DNA from: Chloroflexaceae bacterium
Lineage (GTDB): Bacteria > Chloroflexota > Chloroflexia > Chloroflexales > Chloroflexaceae
DNA length: 32,900 bases
Assembly: GCA_026417815.1 (NCBI GenBank)
Contig: JAOACN010000408.1
Location: 1-32,900 of the forward strand
Reading direction: 5' to 3'
In this document: positions 8,025 through 14,056 of the stretch, piece by piece
Layout: each line of letters opens with the position of its first letter
Numbering within the stretch: position 1 is the first letter of the stretch
Translations under genes and position numbers: made by a program
The notes under the pieces: model-generated
Databases searched by the model: none
What the model saw: the letters and a program-made list of their open reading frames with translations, nothing else
Told to the model about the DNA's origin: nothing

Positions 8025-9053
8025 ATGATCTGGCGACCCCTGTTCAGTTTCAGCCTGTTCCTGAGCCTGATCCTCCTTCTGGCGCATGCGCGTCTCGCAC
8101 TCGCCACGGCGCCGGGAGCGCCGCAGACGGCCCCCACCACGGCGCCAGCAGCGCCGCAGATGGCCCCCGCCCCGCCAGACCTGGCAGGCTTCGGAGCGCA
8201 ATCACCTCCGCTCGTTCAGCCAGAACCGACCATCGAGCCCTTTGTGCGCCCCGATCTGGCCCGGCGCCTGGAACGGCTTCGCCCGGTGATCCTCGCCGCC
8301 GCGAAGCGCCACAACCGCGCCGAACTTTCGGGGATGGACGACGAGAGCTTTGCGGTAGTAATGGCCCTGATCATTTACAACGAGAACTTCGGCTGGCTGG
8401 AGGACGACGTTCCACCACTGCGGCTCGTTACCCCGCTGTACCAGCAGTTGCAACAGGCGGCCAACCAGCGCCTGCCCGGCAGCAACTTCAGCGTCTGGCC
8501 AGTCAACCTGCGCCCCTCGGTGGCCCTGGAGATCCTCAAGCAGCAATTGCCCCTGGCCGATGGGCAGATGATCCACGTGCCGGTACGGGTCGCAGGCAGC
8601 CGCGTCGACCCGGCGGCCTATGCGCGTCCGGCTGACCTGCTGGCGGCGATCAATGCCGAAATCAGCCGTGATGATCTGGCGATAGCCTACCTCGCGGCCA
8701 ACCTGGAACGGGGGATCTATCGCGCGGCCCTGGAGGGCGCGCCGGTCACCTGGCAGACGCTGGCGGCCTGGCACAATCAGGGGATCGTGAACCCGCGGGC
8801 CATTCGGGTAAATCCCACCGCCCGCGACTACGTGCGCCGGGCCGCGGCCTTTCTGCCACTGGCCCGGGCCCTGATCGCCGCTTCTGGCGACGGTGCAGGG
8901 CTTGAGCGCAGTGCTGTTTCAGAAGGGTACGCAACCGCGAGCGGCGCGACAGGGGGGCATCGGGACGCCAACCGCAGGGGAGCTATTCGCGCGTCACGCC
9001 CTGTACGGAGCGCAGGCGCTTCAGTACTTCCTGCTCGAACTCGCGAGGATTAG
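8025..9053 (+). CDS. Secreted protein of unknown function, weakly lysozyme-like
   Basis: I do not recognise the family. From ATG 8025 (AGGAG six bases upstream) it has 342 residues: a signal peptide or anchor (residues 5-28), a Pro/Ala/Thr linker (29-70) and a mainly helical domain (75-295). The domain has a pattern reminiscent of lytic transglycosylases: a Glu after a hydrophobic helix (ALIIYNENFGW, E120), then GSNFSVWPVNLRPSVALEIL in the place of the SxGxxQ-xP-xTA segment, then DLAIAYLAANLERGIYRA and LAAWHNQGIVNP. This is pattern resemblance only. The last 50 or so residues are low-complexity, Arg/Ala/Gly-rich, and the final 71 bp overlap the convergent gene ending at 8983, which makes a late frameshift possible. 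Confidence 0.72.
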   Translation: MIWRPLFSFSLFLSLILLLAHARLALATAPGAPQTAPTTAPAAPQMAPAPPDLAGFGAQSPPLVQPEPTIEPFVRPDLARRLERLRPVILAAAKRHNRAELSGMDDESFAVVMALIIYNENFGWLEDDVPPLRLVTPLYQQLQQAANQRLPGSNFSVWPVNLRPSVALEILKQQLPLADGQMIHVPVRVAGSRVDPAAYARPADLLAAINAEISRDDLAIAYLAANLERGIYRAALEGAPVTWQTLAAWHNQGIVNPRAIRVNPTARDYVRRAAAFLPLARALIAASGDGAGLERSAVSEGYATASGATGGHRDANRRGAIRASRPVRSAGASVLPARTRED

Positions 9054-9231
9054 CCCTGGGGAAGTACTCGGTTTCAATCATCGCCGCCGGCACATCGTCG
9101 CAGGCGGCCATACACTCGAGTTCGACCAGGCGGATGTCCTGGGGGTGCGTAGCGGCAAGACGCTTGAGCGTCGCCAGAAAGTTGGGCCGGCTTCTCGCGC
9201 AGTGACGACAAAAAATCAGGTCAAGGGGCAT
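8983..9231 (-). CDS. Small four-cysteine protein, thioredoxin-like [2Fe-2S] ferredoxin family candidate
   Basis: An 82-residue cytoplasmic protein starting at ATG 9231. Its cysteines follow C8-x2-C11 ... C40-x3-C44 (FCRHCARSRPNF and LVELECMAACDDVPAAMI). This spacing, a first cysteine pair after the first beta strand and a second pair after a central strand, is that of thioredoxin-like ferredoxins and of related predicted metal-binding (DUF1636-type) proteins. Iron-sulfur binding is therefore plausible but unproven; partner and pathway are unknown. The start has only a weak AAAGG upstream. A good promoter candidate lies about 100 bp upstream. Its 3' end overlaps the convergent secreted-protein gene. 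Confidence 0.78.
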   Translation of the reverse strand: MPLDLIFCRHCARSRPNFLATLKRLAATHPQDIRLVELECMAACDDVPAAMIETEYFPRANPREFEQEVLKRLRSVQGVTRE

Positions 9232-9340
9232 GGACACAAACCTTTCAAGATGCCGGAGACGCTGCCCATACCCCTCCCGCGTGGAAGCACCTCTGGTTTT
9301 CGACCACGCGAGCCTGGCTGCAGGATCACAGCGCCTTCGT

Positions 9341-9369
9341 AGTGTACACGGTCTGGCTGAGGTTTGCAA
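9341..9369 (-). promoter_or_regulatory. Promoter candidate for the small ferredoxin-like gene
   Basis: Minus-strand TTGCAA (9369-9364), a 17-bp spacer and TACACT (9346-9341). Transcription would start near 9334, giving a leader of about 100 nt. Both boxes deviate from consensus by one or two bases, so this is a candidate only. Confidence 0.45.
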
Positions 9370-9452
9370 GATCCGTACAAAAGCATTGCATTCGGTGCTG
9401 CGGCTGCGCCGCGCGCTACCAGAGGGCAGGGTTCTTGACCGGGAGAGGCTGA

Positions 9453-9597
9453 GAGGGCTGCGCCCTCCTCGCCCCTGGCGCACCAGCAAGTCGTCGAACG
9501 GGAAGGTCCGGGTGGGCGAAGCTATTCCAGACCCTGACGCACCGGCGAGGGGTTGACCGGGAGGGTCTGGGCGGGCTGCGCCCTCCCAGGGACCCTC
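9453..9597. repeat. Two palindromes in the 448-bp gap 9232-9679
   Basis: One is GAGGGC-tgc-GCCCTC (9453-9467). The other is a larger hairpin at 9561-9597 in which GAGGGTCTGGGCGGGC pairs with GCCCTCCCAGGGACCCTC, with one mismatch and a bulge. Apart from these and the promoter candidates, the gap holds nothing I could identify. Confidence 0.6.
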
Positions 9598-9651
9598 TTT
9601 CCCGACCGTGAGGTAACGGGACTCGCCGGAGGCGCCACTAACATAGTGAAG

Positions 9652-9657
9652 TATAAT
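9652..9657 (+). promoter_or_regulatory. TATAAT -10 box upstream of the hydrolase-phosphatase fusion gene
   Basis: A perfect TATAAT lies 22 bp before ATG 9680 in a locally AT-rich stretch, rare in this GC-rich contig. No recognisable -35 box is found at 16-18 bp, so activity may depend on an activator or another sigma factor. Confidence 0.4.
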
Positions 9658-9679
9658 ACAAGAAACGAGATTTGTGGCG

Positions 9680-11632
9680 ATGAATCCATCGGGTGTGGAA
9701 CCAACAGCCTGGGCGAGCATCACGAAGCGGCATCACGCCACGCTCGACATCGCCTACCTGGAGGCAGGTGAGCGCGGACCGGTCGTAATCATGCTCCACG
9801 GCTGGGGCGCGTTCAAAGAGTTATGGTGGAACACGCTGCGTGGCCTGGGGCGTGACCATCGGTGCTACGCGCTCGATCTTCCCGGTCACGGAGACTCGCC
9901 GCTGCACCGTCGCGACAGCATCCGCGATCTGGCCGATGCGGTCGGCGCGTTCTGCGACAGCCTGGATCTGCGCGAGATTACCCTGATCGGCCATTCAATG
10001 GGCGGCGCGGTGGCGATCGCCCTGGCGCTGCGCCGGCCTGACCTGGTGCGGCGCCTTGTGCTGGTGGATGCGGCGGTAGACGCCTACCAGATGCCCAGGT
10101 TCGCCCGAACGTACCTGCTCCCCACCCTGGGATGGGCCCTGTTTCGCCTGGTGTTGCTCGGCGCGCGCATCGTCAGCCCCATCGGCGCGCAGGTGCCCCA
10201 CACTCACCGCGGCGGCTGGGTGCGGCCCTGGCTGCGACGCGGCTCCTACATGGCTCGCTCCGATCCCGACGCTCTGTACCGGACCTACCGCGCCCTCTTC
10301 CGCGCCCGCGCCGGTCGCCGACTCGCGCGTATTAACGTGCCCACCCTGGTGATCAGCGGGCAGTTCGACGCGCTGGTGCCCCGCGAGCACTCGCGCCGCC
10401 TGGCCCGGCGCATCCCCCACGCGCGCTTCGTGGAGATCCCTGGCGCGTTGCACAATCCTATGGATGAACGCCCACGGACCTTTGAGCAGACCGTGCGCGC
10501 CTTTCTTACCGACACGTCGTCGGCAGATTCTGACCCTCCCGAAAAAACGCTTACGCCTCCAGAACGGGCTACGCTGATGCGCCTGCAACGGTTCTTCGGT
10601 CGCGCCGCGGTTGATGCGGAACGCTTGCTCGAACGGCTCCAACGCCCCGGACGGCGCGCCGGCCCCGCGCTGATCGTCCCCTATCGGGGCATGGGCACCC
10701 CCGCTGTGCTGCACCTCAGCGGGCGCGTGCTCGAAGATCGCGGCATCATGCCCCCGGGCGATGCGGATACGCGCTGGGCCAACCTGCGCGCCAACTGGCG
10801 ACGTTTCGGCTCGCGCGAATTGCCGCATGTGCGCGTGCGCGCCACGTTCCAGGATACGGTCGTCGAAACCTCCACCGACGCGGAGGGCTACTTTCACCTT
10901 AGCCTGCAGCCGAGCGCCCCCCTCGATGACGCGCCGGTCCAGATGGTGAACCTGGAACTGCCCGACCTGGGCGCGCGCGCCGCGGGCGAGGTCTTCGTTC
11001 CGCCTCCGAGCGCCCGTTGCGCCATCGTGAGCGACATTGACGACACGGTGCTGCAGACCTACGCCACCGACATGCTCAAAATGCTCGCCCTGACCTTTCT
11101 GCACAACGCGCGCACGCGCCTGCCCTTCGAAGGCGTGGCGGCGCTCTATGGGGCGCTGGTCGCCGGACCGGACGGCCAGCGCCAGAACCCTATCTTTTAC
11201 GTGTCGAGCAGCCCCTGGAACCTGTACGACTTCCTGGTGGATTTTCTGGCCTACCATGGCCTGCCCGCAGGGCCACTGTTTCTCACCGACTACGGTCTCG
11301 ATCGCGATCGGCTGGTTCGGCAGGGCCATCGCCGGCACAAACTGGAAGCCATCGGGCGCATCGCCACGACCTATCCGCATCTGCCGCTGGTGCTGATCGG
11401 CGACAGCGGCCAGCACGACCCGGAGATCTACCTGGAGGTTGCGCGTACCTACCCGGGGCGCGTCGTGGCGATTTACATCCGCCACGTGAGCCACGAGCGC
11501 CGCGCAGAGGAGGTGCAAGCCCTGAGCGCGGAGGCGCGGCGCCTCAACGTGCCGATGGTGCTGGCGCCCAACACGGACGCCCTGGCCACCGACGCCGCCC
11601 GCCGGGGGCTGATTGCCGCCCCGGCGCCGTAG
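9680..11632 (+). CDS. Alpha/beta-hydrolase fused to App1-type (DUF2183) phosphatidate phosphatase domain
   Basis: Two-domain enzyme of 650 residues. Residues about 20-280 are an alpha/beta hydrolase: oxyanion-loop MLHGWGAF, nucleophile elbow GHSMGG (Ser106), GQFDALVP (Asp230) and GALHNPMDERP (His258) make a complete triad. A linker and a beta-rich segment (about 320-440) follow, the latter resembling the part that precedes the catalytic domain in App1 proteins. The C-terminal domain (about 445-640) is App1/DUF2183: CAIVSDIDDTV has the HAD-like DxDxT motif (D452, D454), then FYVSSSPWNLYDFL, KLEAIGRI, LIGDSGQHDPEIY and IYIRHVS. App1 dephosphorylates phosphatidic acid to diacylglycerol, so a combined lipid-ester/lipid-phosphate enzyme is an inference. 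ATG 9680 and GTG 9674 are both possible starts. No signal peptide was seen. Confidence 0.88.
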   Translation: MNPSGVEPTAWASITKRHHATLDIAYLEAGERGPVVIMLHGWGAFKELWWNTLRGLGRDHRCYALDLPGHGDSPLHRRDSIRDLADAVGAFCDSLDLREITLIGHSMGGAVAIALALRRPDLVRRLVLVDAAVDAYQMPRFARTYLLPTLGWALFRLVLLGARIVSPIGAQVPHTHRGGWVRPWLRRGSYMARSDPDALYRTYRALFRARAGRRLARINVPTLVISGQFDALVPREHSRRLARRIPHARFVEIPGALHNPMDERPRTFEQTVRAFLTDTSSADSDPPEKTLTPPERATLMRLQRFFGRAAVDAERLLERLQRPGRRAGPALIVPYRGMGTPAVLHLSGRVLEDRGIMPPGDADTRWANLRANWRRFGSRELPHVRVRATFQDTVVETSTDAEGYFHLSLQPSAPLDDAPVQMVNLELPDLGARAAGEVFVPPPSARCAIVSDIDDTVLQTYATDMLKMLALTFLHNARTRLPFEGVAALYGALVAGPDGQRQNPIFYVSSSPWNLYDFLVDFLAYHGLPAGPLFLTDYGLDRDRLVRQGHRRHKLEAIGRIATTYPHLPLVLIGDSGQHDPEIYLEVARTYPGRVVAIYIRHVSHERRAEEVQALSAEARRLNVPMVLAPNTDALATDAARRGLIAAPAP

Positions 11633-12053
11633 AGCCGGCCCGGTGGCACGGCTCTCCGGCGCCCGATGGGCCGGCTCTCCGGCGCCCGCCGGGGGTGTGG
11701 GGAAACCCGGTTTCCCCTGGTTATCACGTCAGCGGTGGTTTCGCTGCGCGGCCGGTTGGGTTACGGTTCGGGGAGGCGCGGAAGGCTGCGCCCTCCGCAA
11801 TCTTCTGGTTTCGCCCAGGCGGTACAATCTTCCTGCTTTCGCCGGGGCGTACCCCTGCCCCGGCAGAACAATGGGCGCAGGAAGGCTCCGCTTCCCCGCA
11901 CCTCAACTCAGGTATGAACCATGTCTTACCGGTGCATCCGGCAAGTTTGCGAACGGGAGGGTCTGGGAGGGCAAAGCCCTCCCAGGAACCCTCCTCCCAG
12001 CCCCTTCGTGTAACTTGTTGGATGCACCGCTTACTCGCAAGAGGCAAGGAGGT
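11633..12053. other. 421-bp intergenic region with tandem repeat and palindromes
   Basis: No gene seen. It holds a 17-bp direct repeat CGGCTCTCCGGCGCCCG (11649-11665 and 11672-11688), the GGGGAAACC-C-GGTTTCCCC palindrome (11699-11717), a GGCTGCGCC-centred hairpin (11778-11798) and the large hairpin just before the DAHP synthase gene, listed separately. Confidence 0.7.
11930..12029 (+). repeat. Large 100-nt nested hairpin in the DAHP synthase leader
   Basis: The outer arms 11930-11947 and 12012-12029 pair over 18 positions; the only two non-Watson-Crick pairs are G-U wobbles if read as plus-strand RNA. Inside is a perfect 10-bp hairpin CTGGGAGGGC-aaa-GCCCTCCCAG (11963-11985). The structure ends about 12 bp before the AGGAGG of the downstream gene, so it may affect its expression, or it may be a small mobile repeat. 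Confidence 0.65.
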
Positions 12054-13127
12054 ATGGATAACAACCCCAATCTTTCCAGTCAGGTTGAAAACCTGCACGT
12101 ACGCGAACTAACCCCGCTCCAATCGCCGCTGGAGTTGAAACAGCAGTTGCCCCTCAGCCCGACCGCGGCCCGCACTGTGACCACCGCCCGCGAGGCGATC
12201 CGGCGCGTGCTGCGCGGCGAGGACCGGCGGCTGCTGGTGGTGATCGGCCCGTGCTCCATTCACGATCCCGAGGCGGCCCTGGAGTATGCCCGCCGCCTGC
12301 GCCGCCTCCAGGACGACCTCAGCAGCCAGCTCGTGCTGATTATGCGCGCCTATCTGGAGAAGCCCCGCACTACCGTCGGCTGGCGCGGCCTGATCAATGA
12401 TCCGCACCTTGATGGCTCGTTTGACATGCAATCCGGGCTGCGCATTGCTCGCCAGTTGCTCACGGCGATCAACGAACTCGGTATCCCGGTGGCTACCGAG
12501 ATGCTCGACCCGATCAGCCCCCAGTACCTGGACGACCAGATCAGTATGGCCACCATTGGCGCCCGCACCAGCGAGGCCCAGACCCACCGGGCGCTGGCCA
12601 GTGGCGTCTCGATGCCGGTGGGCTTCAAGAACAGCACCGACGGCGGGATCGAGGCGGCCGTCAATGCCTGCGTCTCCGCCGCCGTGCCCCACAGCTTCCT
12701 GGGCATTGACGACCGCGGACGCAGCGCGGTGGTGAAGACCACCGGCAACCCCGATGGCTTTGTCATTCTGCGCGGGGGGCGCCACGGCCCCAATTACTAC
12801 CCCGAATACGTTGTGCGGGCCGCCCGCCTGATGCGCGAGGCCTCGCTCCACCCCGCCGTGATGATTGACTGTAGCCACGCCAACGCTGGCGGCGACTACC
12901 GGCGCCAGGAGACGGTCTGGTACAACGTCGTCGAGCAGGTGATCCACGGCCCAACCCCCATCGTCGGGATGATGGTCGAGAGCAACCTGGAGGAGGGGAA
13001 ACAGCCGTTCCTCGCCGATCGGTCGAAGCTGCGCTATGGCGTCTCCGTTACCGACGGCTGCGTGGGCTGGGCCACCACCGAGTTGCTGCTCCACGAGGCC
13101 CACCTGGCCCTGGAACGGGCGCGGTAG
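12054..13127 (+). CDS. 3-deoxy-7-phosphoheptulonate synthase (DAHP synthase), class I AroF/G/H type
   Basis: First enzyme of the shikimate pathway: condenses phosphoenolpyruvate with erythrose 4-phosphate to DAHP; cytoplasmic, metal-dependent. The 357-residue length matches the E. coli AroF/AroG/AroH type. Motifs seen: VVIGPCSIHDPEAALEYA (C67 the metal-ligand Cys), RAYLEKPRTTVGWRGLINDP, PVATEMLDPISPQY, IGARTSEAQTHR, VGFKNSTDGG and MIDCSHANAGGDYRRQ. The N-terminal segment, which carries feedback regulation in this type, is present, but which aromatic amino acid inhibits cannot be told. The ATG at 12054 has AGGAGG only one base away, an unusually short spacing; no better in-frame start exists nearby. 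A hairpin of about 100 nt precedes it. Confidence 0.95.
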   Translation: MDNNPNLSSQVENLHVRELTPLQSPLELKQQLPLSPTAARTVTTAREAIRRVLRGEDRRLLVVIGPCSIHDPEAALEYARRLRRLQDDLSSQLVLIMRAYLEKPRTTVGWRGLINDPHLDGSFDMQSGLRIARQLLTAINELGIPVATEMLDPISPQYLDDQISMATIGARTSEAQTHRALASGVSMPVGFKNSTDGGIEAAVNACVSAAVPHSFLGIDDRGRSAVVKTTGNPDGFVILRGGRHGPNYYPEYVVRAARLMREASLHPAVMIDCSHANAGGDYRRQETVWYNVVEQVIHGPTPIVGMMVESNLEEGKQPFLADRSKLRYGVSVTDGCVGWATTELLLHEAHLALERAR

Positions 13128-13285
13128 CGGGCGTCAGGGCAACCCGGACGCACCGGCGCGCGCCGCAACACTTCGGGTTGCTGCGGTCTGCCTCCCGCCG
13201 GGCCGGGGCGCGGGGAGGGATCGCCTCCCCGCGCCCCCCGTTCTGCAGAGGGCTGCACCCTCCACATCTCCCCCATGCACAACTC
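13128..13285 (+). other. Gap downstream of the DAHP synthase gene with a GC-rich hairpin
   Basis: A perfect 14-bp stem GGGGCGCGGGGAGG/CCTCCCCGCGCCCC (13205-13218 and 13224-13237, loop GATCG) lies 78 bp after the stop and may end transcription, although no T-run follows. A short GAGGG-ctgca-CCCTC palindrome follows at 13248-13262. No gene seen; the rest of the gap to 13572 is the MITE-like element and about 120 bp of AT-richer upstream DNA with a TATACT box (13514-13519). Confidence 0.55.
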
Positions 13286-13454
13286 TACGTTGTCACTTGC
13301 CGCAGTTTCCGCGGCGAGGAGGCTCGGAGGCGCTGCACCCCTCCGCGCTTTCCTCTTCCTGGTACGGCGCGGCTTCGCTGCGCCGCATCAGGAAGGGAAG
13401 ATCTTCGAGGGCCTGCGGCCCCCGCAACCCCCGCCAGGGGCATAGGAACAAAGA
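13286..13454. mobile_element. MITE-like element, copy A (degenerate)
   Basis: About 169 bp, alignable by eye over its whole length with the element at 19175-19344. Shared blocks include TTGTCACTTGCCGCAG at the left, ACCCCTCCG, the central hairpin (here 13356-13394, TTCCTGG...TCAGGAA with one wobble and one mismatch), GGAAGGGAAGATCTTCG and GCAACCCCCGCCAGGGGCA at the right. The left end begins with TA; the right inverted end is decayed. It has no coding capacity. Confidence 0.7.
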
Positions 13455-13572
13455 AGGCCACGCAGCGAAACCGTGTTTTAGACATAATGCGCGCATCATG
13501 TAACCTTTCGGGGTATACTGAAGAAGAACGCGGCAAGCAACTGGCAAGCGTGGTTGTACGATTACATATGCT

Positions 13573-13857
13573 ATGACCGACGAGCCACAATCAAACAAGC
13601 CGCCGGAGGGCAACGCCCTGGCCTACTGGGCGATTATTGGCACCTCGGCGCTGCTGTGCTTCGCCTGGTTGCTCACCGGCAGTCTGATGTTGACCCTGGC
13701 GATCATCGCCCTGGGGCTGCTGCACCTGGCGCGCCACTTCCCCGAGGCCGAACAGTTTGTGCAGGCCGATCCCATCCTGATGTGGTTACGCCGCATGTCG
13801 CCGCTGATCGTTATCGGGATCGCTACGCTGGTGCTGGCGACACGCTATTTGCGGTAG
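13573..13857 (+). CDS. Small integral membrane protein of unknown function
   Basis: A 94-residue protein with a polar N terminus (MTDEPQSNKPPEGNA), two closely spaced hydrophobic helices (about residues 17-50, WAIIGTSALLCFAWLL and LMLTLAIIALGLL), a short loop with HLARHFPEAEQF, and a third helix near the C terminus (LIVIGIATLVLATRYL). No family is recognised and no catalytic motif is visible. No clear Shine-Dalgarno precedes ATG 13573; a TATACT -10-like box lies at 13514-13519. Codon usage and the coherent membrane topology support a real gene. Confidence 0.7.
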   Translation: MTDEPQSNKPPEGNALAYWAIIGTSALLCFAWLLTGSLMLTLAIIALGLLHLARHFPEAEQFVQADPILMWLRRMSPLIVIGIATLVLATRYLR

Positions 13858-13904
13858 CCAGGGACGCGGCTTCACCACGCACTACCCCGAGAAACAAGGG
13901 TTTT

Positions 13905-13928
13905 CCGGGGCGGGCTGCGCCCTCCCGG
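13905..13928. repeat. GGGC-tgc-GCCC palindrome upstream of the glycan cluster
   Basis: CCGGGGCGGGC-tgc-GCCCTCCCGG, imperfect, in the gap of about 200 bp before the polysaccharide deacetylase gene. It belongs to the same dispersed family as 6117-6135. Confidence 0.55.
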
Positions 13929-14056
13929 ACCCTCCCATCGGGCATCATCCCTTCTTCACCTCCCCCTCAGCCGGGTGTCGTCCGGCAGCGCGACGATCCA
14001 TGCTACAATTGGGCGTTTCGCGAACGGCCCATGGCCATCCGTGCCCTCCAGCACCG

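Noticed and set aside
9995..11518. Open frame of 507 codons on the minus strand inside the hydrolase-phosphatase gene
   Set aside because: Antisense shadow with low-complexity composition and no recognisable domain.
11930..12029. T-box or aromatic amino acid leader-peptide attenuator before the DAHP synthase gene
   Set aside because: I found no T-box core sequence, no run of Phe/Tyr/Trp codons and no terminator U-run.
13514..13519. TATACT as promoter of the small membrane protein gene
   Set aside because: No acceptable -35 box at the right distance; kept only as a remark in the neighbouring entries.
3384..13928. Possible CRISPR array from the repeated palindromes
   Set aside because: The repeats are single or paired, in different gaps, of variable length, with no regular spacers and no cas genes.
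14004..14009. TACAAT as the glycan-cluster promoter
   Set aside because: The expected -35 position has no TTGACA-like sequence, so I do not list it as a promoter, though it argues against a start at 14000.
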